Of a stretch of DNA of 58,352 bases, positions 25,794-36,457 are shown in pieces. This DNA is from Verrucomicrobiota bacterium (GTDB taxonomy: Bacteria > Verrucomicrobiota > Verrucomicrobiia > Verrucomicrobiales > DEV007), in NCBI GenBank assembly GCA_020630975.1, contig JAHDID010000038.1, positions 1 to 58,352 of the forward strand, in the 5' to 3' direction. The position numbers were made by a program, and so were the translations under genes. The notes beneath the pieces are model-generated. The model saw only the letters and a program-made list of their open reading frames with translations. It ran no database searches and was not told the DNA's origin. Within the stretch, counting starts at the first letter, position 1; the number at the start of each line of letters is the position of its first letter.

Positions 25794-26915
25794 CTACAGC
25801 CCCTCCGCCCCAAGATGCTTCTCAAAAAACGCCTCCATTTCCGGGAAAGTCTCATCCTTCTTGGCTCCGACGACACCATGCCCTCCATCGGGAAAGCTGA
25901 GCAACGTCACTTCTGCCCCGACGGCCTTTAGCGCAGCCTCGAGATCAGTACTTTGCTTGTGAGGCACAGTGCGATCGTCCTCGGCATGGATCAGCAGGAA
26001 AGGCGGTGCCTCCTCGTGAGCATGAGTCACCGGCGATGCCTCTCTAGTCGCAGCCTCGATATCGGGTGGCTCATTTTGAGCGATGAAACCAAACTCTTCT
26101 TTGCCATCTCGCTTAGGCTGCCCCCAATCAAGAAAATTGGCGGGCACCGCTCCTGTCACTACCGCCTGCACCTCGCTAGAGTAGTCAAGATGAGTACCAT
26201 CCCCCTCTAGCCCCGCCTCTTTCCTCACCAGACCGAGCATGCTCACCAGATGAGCCCCCGCCGAATTGCCATAGGCGCCTATGCGCTCCGGATCCAGCCC
26301 ATAGTCCGCACCATGAGCCCGCAGCCAGCGAACCGCATTTTTTACATCGTGCACACAGTTCGGATAGCCGCCACCATCGGGAGTCAGCCGGTAATTCACC
26401 GATATACACACATAGCCTAGCGAGGCATATCGAGCGGGCAGATGCTGCCACATCCAGCCATCCTTGGAGCCGCTCTTCCAGCCACCACCGTGCACAAAGA
26501 CGATGCCCGGTCGCAGCTCCTGCGATCTCTCTTCCGGATAAAACAGATCGAGTCGCCAGCGCGGGTGGCCGTCTCGGTAGGCGATATTTTTCTCCACCAC
26601 CACTCCCTCGGGCAGCCCTTCTGGTTGCTTCTGCGTTGGTTGCTTTGCCTTAGGCTTGTTCAGATTCATGCGTTGGTTCAAATAGGCTGCCAGTTTTGAT
26701 AGTTCCTCCCGATCGATCGAGCCATTCTGATCCTGATCGATCCGCCGGAAGTTTTTCTGCATCGGCCCCTTCGCCTCGGACTGCTCGATAGTGCCATTCT
26801 TATCCTCATCCAGCTTTAGCCAGTTGGCGATCTGTTGCTCATTAGATAGGGCATATAGGCTGGAGAAAGCCCACAGCACGGTCTGGGTCAGGATGTGCTT
26901 CATGACTTTCATCAT
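25794..26915 (-). CDS. Secreted EF-hand plus alpha/beta-hydrolase esterase
   Basis: An export signal (MKHILTQTVLWAFSSLYALS) is followed by two EF-hand loops (DEDKNGTIEQSE and DQDQNGSIDREE). A BD-FAE-type alpha/beta hydrolase then has the oxyanion segment VHGGGWKSG, the nucleophile elbow GNSAGA, an acid in HAEDDRTVP and a catalytic His in DGGHGV. Such enzymes often hydrolyse acetyl or feruloyl esters on polysaccharides. The EF-hand/esterase combination suggests calcium control or anchoring. I start at ATG 26915; the longer in-frame start would add a cysteine-containing peptide overlapping the divergent MscS gene. Confidence 0.82.
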   Translation of the reverse strand: MMKVMKHILTQTVLWAFSSLYALSNEQQIANWLKLDEDKNGTIEQSEAKGPMQKNFRRIDQDQNGSIDREELSKLAAYLNQRMNLNKPKAKQPTQKQPEGLPEGVVVEKNIAYRDGHPRWRLDLFYPEERSQELRPGIVFVHGGGWKSGSKDGWMWQHLPARYASLGYVCISVNYRLTPDGGGYPNCVHDVKNAVRWLRAHGADYGLDPERIGAYGNSAGAHLVSMLGLVRKEAGLEGDGTHLDYSSEVQAVVTGAVPANFLDWGQPKRDGKEEFGFIAQNEPPDIEAATREASPVTHAHEEAPPFLLIHAEDDRTVPHKQSTDLEAALKAVGAEVTLLSFPDGGHGVVGAKKDETFPEMEAFFEKHLGAEGL

Positions 26916-26974
26916 AATAGTACTGAGAGAGATTTCCAGTTGCGGGATGCGTAGGGTGTTTTTACCGATGGCAC

Positions 26975-28438
26975 ATGCAGCAGACACCCACCGATCCCGA
27001 TGCCCCAGCCGCAGCAGCCGATGTAGCTGATATCGCCAGCTCCACCACGCCAGAGACCGCTACCGAGGCGCAGAATGCAGCTCCACAGATCATCAGCGAT
27101 GTCACCGAGCGGATCCAAGTGGGGGCCCAGTCGCTCTCCTGCTACGCGGTCAACTTCATCTCCAAACTGGGACTGCCCATCTGGCTGGAGCCGATCGTGT
27201 CGGGCGCTTTTCTTTTCATCTGCCTAGCGATCCTTTCCTTTCTGATTTTCTTCATCATCCGCCCATTCGTGGTCGGCATTTTCTCCAAAATCGTCTCTCG
27301 CACCGAGGCACAGTGGGATGACAAACTGGTGAAATACGGCATCGCCAAATGGCTGAGCCACTTTATCTCCGCTCTGCTGATCAACTTTCTGATCCGCCCT
27401 TTCTTCGACGACACACCCGAGATTCGCGACACCCTGGAGATCGTGGCAAAGGTTTACCTCGTGCTTTCAGGGCTGTTCACGGTGAACTCCTTTCTCAACG
27501 CAGCGCGCAGCATCTACTCAGAAGCAAAACCGCCTCGCCACCGCGTGCCCGCGACCAGCCTCACCCAAGTGCTGAAGCTCGTCGCATTTATCGTCGCGGC
27601 GATCTTCCTCATCTCCACACTCATCGGCAAGTCCCCCGTCGCCTTCCTTGGTGGTCTGGGTGTCTTTACCTCGGTGATCATGCTGGTGTTTAAAGATGCC
27701 ATCCTCGGCTTTGTCGCCGGTATCCAGCTCACGTCGAATGACATGATCAAAGAAGGCGACTGGATCGAAATGCCCAAACACGGTGCCGATGGCGATGTAC
27801 TCGAGGTCGGCCTGACCACTGTGAAAGTACTCAACTTCGACAAGACCGTGACCACCATCCCCACCTACGCGATGATCTCCGAGTCATTCAAAAACTGGCG
27901 CACCATGCCTGAGAGTGGCGGCCGCCGGATCAAGCGCTCCATCTACATCGATAGCCAGACCATCCAGCTCTGCGATGGCGCGATGCTCGACCGCTTTCGC
28001 GAGATCGACCTGATCTCCGACTACGTCGACGAGCGTCTCGGCGAGATCAATGATTGGAATGAGAAGCGTGGCTTCGATCCCGATGCCAGCCCCATCAATG
28101 GCCGCCAGCTGACCAATATCGGCACCTATCGCGCCTACATCCTGGCTTACCTGCGCAATAGCCCATTCATCCACCAGTCAGGCATGACACTACTGGTCCG
28201 CCAGCTTGCTCCCGGAGCGACCGGTGTGCCCATCGAGATCTATTGTTTTTCCAATATCACCAACTGGACCCGCTACGAGGAGATCCAGTCCGATATCTTC
28301 GACCATCTCATGGCCGTGGCCGAGGAGTTTGAGCTGCGACTCTTCCAGAACCCCACCTCCATCAACTCCGATACCACCGTGCAGATGTATGGCCTACATC
28401 ACACAGCGATCAGCTCGGACAAGGTGGTCAAAGACTAG
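26975..28438 (+). CDS. MscS-family mechanosensitive ion channel (YbdG-like)
   Basis: The 487-residue protein has an Ala-rich N-terminus, about five membrane helices between residues 70 and 255, and the MscS pore-beta region VFKDAILGFVAGIQLTSNDMIKEGDWIEMP. This is followed by the family's vestibule domain. The longer C-terminus with FKNWRTMPESGGRRIKRSI and AYLRNSPFIH segments is typical of YbdG/MscM rather than MscS itself. It is an inner-membrane osmotic valve. It is divergent from the esterase gene, and starts at an ATG 60 bp from that gene's start. Confidence 0.9.
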   Translation: MQQTPTDPDAPAAAADVADIASSTTPETATEAQNAAPQIISDVTERIQVGAQSLSCYAVNFISKLGLPIWLEPIVSGAFLFICLAILSFLIFFIIRPFVVGIFSKIVSRTEAQWDDKLVKYGIAKWLSHFISALLINFLIRPFFDDTPEIRDTLEIVAKVYLVLSGLFTVNSFLNAARSIYSEAKPPRHRVPATSLTQVLKLVAFIVAAIFLISTLIGKSPVAFLGGLGVFTSVIMLVFKDAILGFVAGIQLTSNDMIKEGDWIEMPKHGADGDVLEVGLTTVKVLNFDKTVTTIPTYAMISESFKNWRTMPESGGRRIKRSIYIDSQTIQLCDGAMLDRFREIDLISDYVDERLGEINDWNEKRGFDPDASPINGRQLTNIGTYRAYILAYLRNSPFIHQSGMTLLVRQLAPGATGVPIEIYCFSNITNWTRYEEIQSDIFDHLMAVAEEFELRLFQNPTSINSDTTVQMYGLHHTAISSDKVVKD

Positions 28439-28508
28439 AGATCAAGTAAAGCGCCCGATTTGACGCGACCTCACTCTTTCAGTATTTTGGCCTCTCAGAT
28501 TCCAGCCC

Positions 28509-29246
28509 ATGAGCACCAAGCATAAGCCTAACGACCAGAACCAGTTCAAAGCCGATACCTTCGAGCGGCCAAAACTGCAGACTCCGAATGGTGAAGACAA
28601 GCTCTTCCTACACTCGTGCTGTGCACCTTGTGCGATCGAGATCATGGATGCGCTGGTAGCATCTGAGATCGAGACGACCATCTTTTTCTACAATCCCAAT
28701 ATCCACCCACGCGATGAGTACAACATGCGCAAGGAGGAGAATATCCGCTACGCAGAGAAAGTGGGCATGGACTTCATCGATGGCGACTACAATGTCCGTG
28801 ACTGGTTCGACCTGACCAAAGGTATGGAGGACGAGCCCGAGCGCGGTATCCGCTGCACGGCTTGCTTCGACATGAGATTCGACGTGACCGCGGACGAGGC
28901 TGCCAAGCGCGGCTTCAATCTGATCTCCAGCACGCTCGGTATCTCGCGCTGGAAAAACATGGACCAAATCAATGGCTGCGGCGAGCGCTCCGCGGCCCGC
29001 CACGATGGCATGACCTACTGGACCTACAACTGGCGAAAGCAGGGCGGCAGTTCCCGTATGATCGAGCTCTCCAAGCAAGAAGAATTCTATCAGCAGGAGT
29101 ACTGCGGCTGCGTCTACAGCCTGCGCGATACCAACAAATGGCGCCAGTCCAAAGGCCGCGAGAAAGTGAAGCGCCTGGTGAAATTTTACGGTCGCGATGC
29201 CATCCTCGAGGATGCTGAGCAGGGCGATGCCGATGTAGAAAGCTAG
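28509..29246 (+). CDS. queH: Epoxyqueuosine reductase QueH
   Basis: The 245-residue protein matches QueH (DUF208), which makes queuosine in tRNA from epoxyqueuosine, replacing QueG. The cysteine motifs are in order: HSCCAPC near residue 35, RCTACFDMR near residue 117 and [12 protein letters not shown] near residue 200. These bind the iron-sulfur cluster and metal in the family. The N-terminal 30 residues are a polar extension. Downstream, 22 bp after its stop, lies a 39-bp tandem element and then msrB. Confidence 0.9.
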   Translation: MSTKHKPNDQNQFKADTFERPKLQTPNGEDKLFLHSCCAPCAIEIMDALVASEIETTIFFYNPNIHPRDEYNMRKEENIRYAEKVGMDFIDGDYNVRDWFDLTKGMEDEPERGIRCTACFDMRFDVTADEAAKRGFNLISSTLGISRWKNMDQINGCGERSAARHDGMTYWTYNWRKQGGSSRMIELSKQEEFYQQEYCGCVYSLRDTNKWRQSKGREKVKRLVKFYGRDAILEDAEQGDADVES

Positions 29247-29268
29247 CCTTCTAGCCATTCGCACGACC

Positions 29269-29307
29269 ATTGTACCCTATTGAATCAAAACTGTACCCTA
29301 TTGAAAA
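29269..29307 (+). repeat. 39-bp tandem-unit element, copy B
   Basis: Two direct units (ATTGTACCCTATTGAAT and ACTGTACCCTATTGAA) with 21-bp period. It fills most of the 64-bp gap between queH and msrB and ends 3 bp before the msrB ATG, so it occupies the ribosome-binding site. Confidence 0.95.
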
Positions 29308-29310
29308 CCC

Positions 29311-29733
<423 letters not shown>

Positions 29734-29745
<12 letters not shown>

Positions 29746-32049
29746 CAGGCGATAGGTCGTGATCCGTGGCTTTCCGACCGGCCCCACCTGTATCTCCACG
29801 CTCCCGGCTCGATCTACCGAGATCAGCTCCACACCTCGCTGCTCTATAGCCGAGACCCAGCGCTGCGGGAGTCGTTCGTGCGGAGGAAAGTCTGCCTGCC
29901 CACTGATCACGGTGTGAGGTTTTACCGCATCGAGTAGCTCGATCATCTCACCTCCAGTCTCGAAGTGGTTACCCTTTACCCAAATATCTGCCTTCAGATC
30001 TATTCGCGCATCCTGCAGCGTCTGCCCCGCCAGCCAGCCGAGGTCCGAGGTGAAGAGGATACGGTGACCGTGATAGACGACCCGAACGACTAAACAGCGA
30101 TCATCCGCCTTCCCCGATGGAGGTGATAGCTCTGGCGAGGGATACAGGATCTCCCAGTAATACTCTAGATCGTGGCGGATCACATCGCCCGCCTGCACTT
30201 GGAGGATCTCTACCTTGCCCTCTTGTCGCTCTAGTTCAGCTAGTGTCTCAGCATAGGCCTTTCCTCGATAGGGCTGCTGCGACTGTACCAATACCTGCGG
30301 CTGTAGATGACGTATGATCTCAGGTGCACTACCGATATGCCCAGAGTCTCCATGCGACAACAATATCCCGTCGACATTATTTATCCCTTGTAGCCTCAGT
30401 ACCGGATTCAGCTGCGACCGGTAGATATGCTCACTCCCCGTATCCAGCAGCCAGTGCCGATCTCGGTAAGAAAACAAATGAGCCATATCTCCTGCTTTGC
30501 CCAGCACGGTGATCTGCAGCGACTCACCAGACACCCGATACTCAGTCCCCGTATGGACATGCGCCCCCGGTAGCGAGGCAAACCACGTGGCCGATGCTAC
30601 CAGTAGGGCCGTCAGATATTGGTTGAGTATATTGATGCCCGCAGTCAGAAAGCCAAGCTGCAGTCCATAGCAAAGGATCGACACCCCAGCAGCCGACACA
30701 ATCACCGTCGCGAGTGGCACCATCACCAGATTCGCCAGCACACCGATCAAAGACAGCTCGTGAAAGCAAAGACTCAGAATGAGCATCGACCCGATCCACG
30801 ACGACGCCGACACCGCCACCAGCCCCGCCACACGTGTGGTCGCTTTCTCCAGCCACTGCCGCCAGCGCGGTGTGCGATAGACCGCGATGTAGGGATCGAT
30901 GGCCAGCGGCCTATGTACCCATATCGCTATCGCAGGTGCTAGCACACCCAGCGTCAGCACCACACAAAAACTCATCTGAAAGCCCGGCAAAAAAAGCCGC
31001 TGCGTATCCAGTGCCAGCAGGATCAGCGCTGCCACACCGATACCATTGGCCAGCTGAGCTTTGCGACGCAGGGCAAAGCCAAACAACAAGACCGATAGCA
31101 TGACCGCAGCGCGAAACGAAGAAGGCCTCAGCCCAGTGATCAAAGCATAAAACAGCACCGCAGGTATCAGCCCCCATATCGCGTAGCGCCGAGGTATACC
31201 CAGCGCCTTGGCAAACAACCACAGCAGCAGCGCTACCACCCCGACATGCAATCCTGACACGGCGAAAAGATGCATCGTCCCCGAGCGGCGAAACCACTCC
31301 TCCAAATCGTCGGGCGACTCCTCTTTGGCCCCGAGCACCATAGCGATCGTCAGCCCAGTCAGATCCGGCTCCCGCTGCTCGACTCCGTGACGCAGCGCTC
31401 GCATCATCCAGCCGCGACAGCGGACTGCTAGACGGCGCACGCTGCTCCCTCTAGTTTCAGGCAGGATCTCCAGCCTATCACCCGGAGTGATCTCCAGCTC
31501 AGCTATCGCATGAGCACTACGGAAGAAATAAGCCGCAGGCTCAAATCCTCCAGGCGTAGCCGCTGCATCGATAGCTCGCAGTCGTCCGCTGAAGCGGAAT
31601 ACACTGCCATAACCCATCTGAGCCACCTGCGGATGCCGGATCATACACCACACACGATCACTACCCGCTAGATCGACTCGGCCCGCGCCCTCTACCTCGA
31701 TACTATCGAGTCGCACCACCGATCGTAGAGGCTTATCCCGCATCGCCCGAGCGTCGCTCGCTACCCAGCCCCGCCCCGATATCGATAGAGACCGATCCAC
31801 CGACAGCTCCCCAGCCAGCGGAAACTGCCGGATCGAATCGATCTGCTGATGATGCCGTAGACCATAGACCAGCCCCACACAGACGATCGCTGCTGCCATG
31901 ATCCACCTCAGACCGCGGTCGATCGCCCAGACTACCACAGCCATCCCCACCAGAATCCCCCACCACAGCCGACCGCCAGCCTCATCGACAGCGAGAATGC
32001 CGGCACAAGCTGCTGTAGCAGCCCAGAGCAGGGGCACCTTGCGGGCCAT
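29734..32049 (-). CDS. comEC: ComEC/Rec2 DNA-uptake channel protein
   Basis: This protein of about 771 residues has the full ComEC layout: a short N-terminal membrane pair and DUF4131-like OB region, then the competence membrane domain with [18 protein letters not shown]. The C-terminal metallo-beta-lactamase domain carries [13 protein letters not shown] and [10 protein letters not shown]. The usual HxDxDH metal motif reads HGDSGH here, so nuclease activity may be altered. It would carry single-stranded DNA across the inner membrane during natural transformation. ATG 32049 has GGA upstream; a longer start at 32136 is not supported. The last 12 bp overlap msrB convergently. Confidence 0.88.
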
Positions 32050-32251
32050 ATTTTCCAATGAGGAGAGCATCAGATAGTCATCATGAAATGAATTTAGATC
32101 TTTCGAAAAGCAAAAATCTGGTTGGCAACGCGACACTTTCGATTATTATCCAGTCCGCTCGAGATCGAATGATTCTCTAAAAGAGAAAGTTTTAAAAATT
32201 TAATTAACCTTAGTTGATTATTTTAAAAACTTAAGCGATCTTACAGGAGTT

Positions 32252-32325
32252 GCGGGTATAGCTTAGTGGTAAAGCTCCAGCCTTCCAAGCTGGCTACGCG
32301 GGTTCGATTCCCGCTACCCGCTCCA
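32252..32325 (+). tRNA. tRNA-Gly (UCC)
   Basis: Acceptor arms GCGGGTA and TACCCGC pair fully. The anticodon arm is CCAGC-CTTCCAA-GCTGG, anticodon TCC. The T arm CGGGTTCGATTCCCG is intact and the 3' CCA is encoded after discriminator T. An AT-rich stretch lies upstream. Confidence 0.96.
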
Positions 32326-32341
32326 AATTTACCTCAGCGTA

Positions 32342-33322
32342 ATGATGGCACGACTCCTAAACACTCTCACCCTGTTGGTCTTTCTCTGTCCGCTCGGACA
32401 AGCTCTCGCACAGAACTCTTCCTGCCGAGTCGAAGCGATCACACTAAAATCCAAGATCATGGCAGATCCCAGCTCTGCACTGATCGTGCTTGGCGATGCT
32501 CTGACCGTGAATCCCAACTGCGTCTCTTACCTCATGGAAGCGACCATTCAGGCGACCAAGCCCAACGAAGAGCAGCTACGGCAGATCCTCAAAGTCGCTG
32601 TCGATAAGTGCCCTAAAGAGGCCGATGTGATCGCCCAATCGGCGGTGCGCGGTATGCCCGGCGAGGTAGAGATGATCCGCCGAGTCTTCAAAAATCTAGC
32701 CAGCGGAGAAACACCCAAAGTGAAAGAGCGGGCTAATCCCACACCGATTGAGAAATTTCTACTCAAGTACCAGACCTCACGTCCCCACGATCACACCGAT
32801 GTGGCCGACGAGGCACTACTCGCCATCGATCGCATGCTGGCAGATCTCGACAAAGCCAGCAATGAGAAGAAAAACGCCGATCTCGTGCAGGTGGAAACTA
32901 GTCTCAGCCAAAGAGCCCCCCTCTCGGAAGAGGAGTTTACCAACTTTCAGATGCCCAAGATCGAAGAATTTCGCATGAGCACCTCAGACATGGACCTCGG
33001 AACCACGACTCTGAACGATCCCGCCCACCACGATCTGCAGAACGAGCTAGTCACCGATCTCACAGAAAGCGCACCGGTGATCGAAGATCCCGTAGCGAAA
33101 GTCAATGTAGCCTCCTATCTCGACCGCATGAAGCAGCAGCGAGAAGCCGCCACACGCGAGCAAGAGGCCATGGAAGACCCCAAGCGGTACGGCCCACGCG
33201 ATATCAACTCCTCGGTCTATCACATCCCGACAGCCAATGGCATCGTCAATGTGCCTGCTCCAGTGCTGCGCAGCCGTTCCGTATCACCCACCAGCCCAGT
33301 GACCAAACTAGGCGCAAACTAA
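32342..33322 (+). CDS. Secreted protein of unknown function
   Basis: This 326-residue protein has a signal peptide (ARLLNTLTLLVFLCPLGQALA). The N-terminal half is helical and Cys-containing (ALTVNPNCVSYLMEATIQA, VDKCPKEADVIAQSAVRG); the C-terminal half is polar and low-complexity (MKQQREAATREQEAMED). I recognise no family. It begins 17 bp after the tRNA-Gly gene, so it may be transcribed with it. The ATG could be 32342 or 32345. Confidence 0.65.
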   Translation: MMARLLNTLTLLVFLCPLGQALAQNSSCRVEAITLKSKIMADPSSALIVLGDALTVNPNCVSYLMEATIQATKPNEEQLRQILKVAVDKCPKEADVIAQSAVRGMPGEVEMIRRVFKNLASGETPKVKERANPTPIEKFLLKYQTSRPHDHTDVADEALLAIDRMLADLDKASNEKKNADLVQVETSLSQRAPLSEEEFTNFQMPKIEEFRMSTSDMDLGTTTLNDPAHHDLQNELVTDLTESAPVIEDPVAKVNVASYLDRMKQQREAATREQEAMEDPKRYGPRDINSSVYHIPTANGIVNVPAPVLRSRSVSPTSPVTKLGAN

Positions 33323-33386
33323 CGCCTACACAAAAAGTGCCGACGAGTGAACCGCACAGCCTCCCGCCACTAGCCAAACCAGGCAA

Positions 33387-33770
33387 TCAGTCCTCGAGCT
33401 GCTCCCGATTCAACAAATGCAGCTCGTATAGCAGCTTACCGCGATAACATCCAGCGAGAGCGGCAATCATAAGCCCCGCCGCACAGAAACCGAACCCTAC
33501 GGCTGCAGGGTATCTCCACAAAGAGGACATCCATATCCCTGCCGGAGCTACCACAAACCAAAAGCGGTCGATAGCCCGCTGTAGTTTCTCCCTTGCATCA
33601 TCGACACCGTCCGCACCAGCTAGCCGAGCCTGCAACTTCTGCTCCACACCACCGCGCCAGAAAACCTTGTCCCTGTGCAAACAGCCGAGGACAATCCTGC
33701 CCACGCCCCACACACTCCCGACAGCCAATGCCGCTCCAGCGAGATGCGATGCTATGATAAGCCCTATCAT
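33387..33770 (-). CDS. Small membrane protein, unknown function
   Basis: The 127-residue protein has an N-terminal membrane helix (LIIASHLAGAALAVGSVWGVG), a cytoplasmic-looking loop rich in charged residues and two further hydrophobic segments (FWFVVAPAGIWMSSLW and AVGFGFCAAGLMIAALAGC). I recognise no family. It follows the DUF4250 gene by about 29 bp on the same strand and probably belongs to the same transcript. Confidence 0.55.
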   Translation of the reverse strand: MIGLIIASHLAGAALAVGSVWGVGRIVLGCLHRDKVFWRGGVEQKLQARLAGADGVDDAREKLQRAIDRFWFVVAPAGIWMSSLWRYPAAVGFGFCAAGLMIAALAGCYRGKLLYELHLLNREQLED

Positions 33771-33799
33771 AAATCACCAAGCAAGCCCCCTCAGCCCAA

Positions 33800-33997
33800 T
33801 CACTGCGCGGCTCGAAACTGATTGATATCAGCATGATAAACCATGCCAATAGTCCCTAGCCGCTCAGCTAGCACTTCGGCATCGATATCCTCGCGCTTCA
33901 CCAGATCGTCGAGGCTGTCGCAGTCATTACGCAGCGCCGTATTCACCAGCCCGAGCAGGAGCTGGACATCCATGGTCTGGTAGTTTTTCAGACTCAT
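33800..33997 (-). CDS. DUF4250 family small protein
   Basis: The 65-residue protein fits DUF4250: it opens with a helix of the LKNYQTMDVQLLLGLVNTALR type, continues SLDDLVKREDIDAEVLAERL, and ends in YHADINQFR, where the family has a Y..x..NQF ending. Function unknown in the family. It sits in a minus-strand cluster between the PilZ-like protein and a small membrane protein. Confidence 0.72.
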   Translation of the reverse strand: MSLKNYQTMDVQLLLGLVNTALRNDCDSLDDLVKREDIDAEVLAERLGTIGMVYHADINQFRAAQ

Positions 33998-34006
33998 GAC
34001 GGCGGC

Positions 34007-34372
34007 TTAGTTGTAGCCCATCGTAGTTCTCCGAGACCAGACTTTCGATCCCTGGGAGTGCGACAGCTGCATCAGCCGCATGCGGTCGCGATGCTCGACG
34101 CCACAGAAAAGCAGCGTCACTAGGTGGCAAAACTCCCCGCGATCGGACAGCACTCGCTCCGACTCGACTACCAGAGAGTCGGCACTCACGATGAAGCTGG
34201 CATCGTGACTATCGTCAAACATCTGAAAGCCAATCTCCAACTCGTGCCCCACCTCTAGCGGCTGATCAGTCTCGATCTCCATGCCGATCTCCGTGGTGCG
34301 GACCACTTTTAGCACTGGTGGCCCAGGCGAGTGATGAGAAGTGTTGTCTGCAGGATTTGCTTCGTATTTCAT
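34007..34372 (-). CDS. Possible PilZ-like small protein
   Basis: The 121-residue product contains a pattern like PilZ: LKVVRTTEIGMEIETDQPL then EVGHELEIGFQMFDD, and near the end LLFCGVEHRDRMRLMQL, which resembles the PilZ strand order. The RxxxR c-di-GMP binding motif is not evident, so binding is doubtful. It ends 10 bp before the DUF4250 gene on the same strand. It could be another small beta-barrel. Confidence 0.4.
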   Translation of the reverse strand: MKYEANPADNTSHHSPGPPVLKVVRTTEIGMEIETDQPLEVGHELEIGFQMFDDSHDASFIVSADSLVVESERVLSDRGEFCHLVTLLFCGVEHRDRMRLMQLSHSQGSKVWSRRTTMGYN

Positions 34373-34493
34373 ATCGACTCGCGCGTTGCTCTAAGAAAAG
34401 ATAATCTCAAATGACGATGGTGTCAAAAGTGATAGCCTCCGAGGCAGTTTTTTCCGAGTGATTCCGCGGCAATCCGTGGTTCAGTACTAGTCG

Positions 34494-35405
34494 ATGCATG
34501 CTACCGATATCTTTGCCAAACACCCCACCACCTTTTCATTCGAGTTCTTTCCGCCCAAGACAGAAGCTTCCTCTGAGGCTCTGTATGGTACGATCTCCGA
34601 GCTAGAGGCGTACAAGCCCCATTTCGTAAGTGTCACCTATGGCGCTGGCGGCTCGACCCGTGAGCTCACTCACGATCTCGTCGTGAAGCTGAAAGGCCAG
34701 TCCAGTCTCGATCCCATCCCTCACCTGACCTGCGTCTGCCATCAGGAAAACGACATCCAAGAGATCCTCGACCGGTACGCAGAGGCAGGAGTGAGCAATA
34801 TCCTAGCCCTGGGTGGCGATCCACCTCGCGGTCTGGACAACTACCGCAAAGAGGACGACGCCTTTCAGCACGCAGCCGATCTGGTGCGCTTCATCAAAAA
34901 GCATGCTGACAGCGGCGTCCACCCTGACAAGCGCGGCTTTGGCATCGGAGTGGCCGGTTTTCCCGAGGGCCACCCCGGCACGCCCAATCGCATCAAGGAG
35001 ATGGACTACCTGAAGGCCAAAGTCGACGAAGGCGCCGACTACATCGTCACCCAACTTTTCTTCTCCAACTATGCCTTCCTCGATTTCCGCGACCGCTGCG
35101 ATCTGGCTGGCATCAATATCCCGATCATCGCAGGCATCATGCCGATCAGCACCAAATCGGGCATGACTCGTATGGCCGATCTATCGGCAGGCACCAACTT
35201 CCCTGCCAAGCTCCTGCGCGCGCTCAACCGCGCCAGCGACGACGAAGCAGTCGAGCGCGTCGGTATCCACTACGCCACCGAGCAGTGCCTCGACCTACTG
35301 GAGAACGACGTCCAAGGCATCCACTTCTATACACTCAACAAGTCGCACGCCACTCGCGAGATCTACGCCAATCTAGGTCTCAAAGACACCGACGGTCTGG
35401 AGTAA
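34494..35405 (+). CDS. metF: 5,10-methylenetetrahydrofolate reductase MetF
   Basis: The 303-residue protein is a typical MetF: the opening FSFEFFPPKTEAS, SVTYGAGGSTRE near residue 47, ILALGGDPP near residue 104 and VTQLFFSNYAFLDF near residue 185. It uses FAD and NADH to make 5-methyl-THF for methionine synthesis. The short upstream region has a weak hairpin and a T-run but no riboswitch I can identify. The PPIase gene follows 11 bp later, then acpS directly, so the three are one operon. Confidence 0.94.
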   Translation: MHATDIFAKHPTTFSFEFFPPKTEASSEALYGTISELEAYKPHFVSVTYGAGGSTRELTHDLVVKLKGQSSLDPIPHLTCVCHQENDIQEILDRYAEAGVSNILALGGDPPRGLDNYRKEDDAFQHAADLVRFIKKHADSGVHPDKRGFGIGVAGFPEGHPGTPNRIKEMDYLKAKVDEGADYIVTQLFFSNYAFLDFRDRCDLAGINIPIIAGIMPISTKSGMTRMADLSAGTNFPAKLLRALNRASDDEAVERVGIHYATEQCLDLLENDVQGIHFYTLNKSHATREIYANLGLKDTDGLE

Positions 35406-35416
35406 AGCGACCTATC

Positions 35417-36457
35417 ATGAAGGCCAAGCTACCCTGGAGATCCGCGCTCTATATGTGCGTGCTGCTCTACCTGCTGCTCGATCTCAAAGTGTGCCACGGC
35501 CCCCTGAAAAAGCGCATCGCCGAGAGTCGCCCCTCCTCGGACATCACCCGAGAGAAAGCCGCAGCTCGCGGCTGGGTAGCCCTCGTCAATCAAGAGCCAG
35601 TCACTAGCCAGCAGCTCTCGCTGGCAGTAGCCCGCTACCTCTACCAGCGCGGAAAAGAGTGGCAGGATATACCGAGAGTAGCCCAAACTCGCATCCAGCG
35701 TGCCACCCTGCGCCGCCTGATCGATGATGTGCTGATCCGCCAATACGCCGATGGCGACGATTACCAGGCCCCCGACGCCGAGATAGCTAGCTACATTGCA
35801 GCATGGGAAAGCCAGTTTCCCAGCCCGCAAAGCCTAACGGATCGTTCGCGCGACCAGAGCCTGTCTAAAAAGGAGCGCGAGGCACAGCTAGCCCGCATCT
35901 GGAGCCACAAACGCTGGCTCGAGCAGCGCATCGAGCCCGGCATCGGGGTGACCGACCAGATGGTCCGCGACTGGTATGAGGTCAATGTCGCCGCTGGCAA
36001 CCTGAGAGAACCCGAGAAAGTCCGCGTCCGCCACATCTTCGCCAGTACCGTGCAGGCCGATAGCGATACCCAGCGCGAAAAAATCGAGGTCGCACGCGAG
36101 CAGGTGCTCGATGGGATCGAGTTTGCCGAGGTCGCTCGGGAAGTGTCGGAAGACCAGCGAACCAAGGACCGCGGCGGCGAGCTGGGATGGCTGTCACGCG
36201 CGCGCGTGCCCACCGACTTTGCCGACGTCGTCTTTAGCCACGACCCAGGTCTGATCACCGACCCATTCCAGACCTCCATCGGCTGGCACATCGCTGAGGT
36301 GCTCGAGCACCGACCCGAGCGCGACTCCACCTACGAGGAGGTCGAGGCAGAGATCCGCGCCTACCTACTCAATACTCAGCGCAAAGACACCGTAGACCGC
36401 CTACTGGGCAAACTACGCAAAGTGGCAAACATCGTTATCTTTACCGAAAATCTATAG
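35417..36457 (+). CDS. Exported PpiC/SurA-type (parvulin) peptidyl-prolyl isomerase
   Basis: The 346-residue protein has an N-terminal membrane or signal helix (WRSALYMCVLLYLLLDL). A SurA-like helical N-domain follows. The parvulin domain near residues 197-315 has VRVRHIFAS, GGELGWLSR and FQTSIGWHIAEV. It would help outer-membrane protein folding in the periplasm. ATG 35417 is chosen because an upstream start would overlap metF by over 100 bp. Its stop abuts the ATG of acpS with no gap (TAGATG). Confidence 0.85.
   Translation: MKAKLPWRSALYMCVLLYLLLDLKVCHGPLKKRIAESRPSSDITREKAAARGWVALVNQEPVTSQQLSLAVARYLYQRGKEWQDIPRVAQTRIQRATLRRLIDDVLIRQYADGDDYQAPDAEIASYIAAWESQFPSPQSLTDRSRDQSLSKKEREAQLARIWSHKRWLEQRIEPGIGVTDQMVRDWYEVNVAAGNLREPEKVRVRHIFASTVQADSDTQREKIEVAREQVLDGIEFAEVAREVSEDQRTKDRGGELGWLSRARVPTDFADVVFSHDPGLITDPFQTSIGWHIAEVLEHRPERDSTYEEVEAEIRAYLLNTQRKDTVDRLLGKLRKVANIVIFTENL

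Noticed and set aside
28608-29270. A 220-codon open frame antisense to queH
   Set aside because: It is a by-product of GC-rich codons in queH; the product has repetitive hydrophobic composition without motifs and would remove queH.
34378-34493. Weak hairpins and T-run upstream of metF, considered as a SAM or SAH riboswitch
   Set aside because: No conserved riboswitch core could be matched; the stems are only 4-6 bp long.
35285-35416. Longer start for the parvulin-type PPIase
   Set aside because: It overlaps metF by more than 100 bp and would place the export helix far inside; ATG 35417 fits better.
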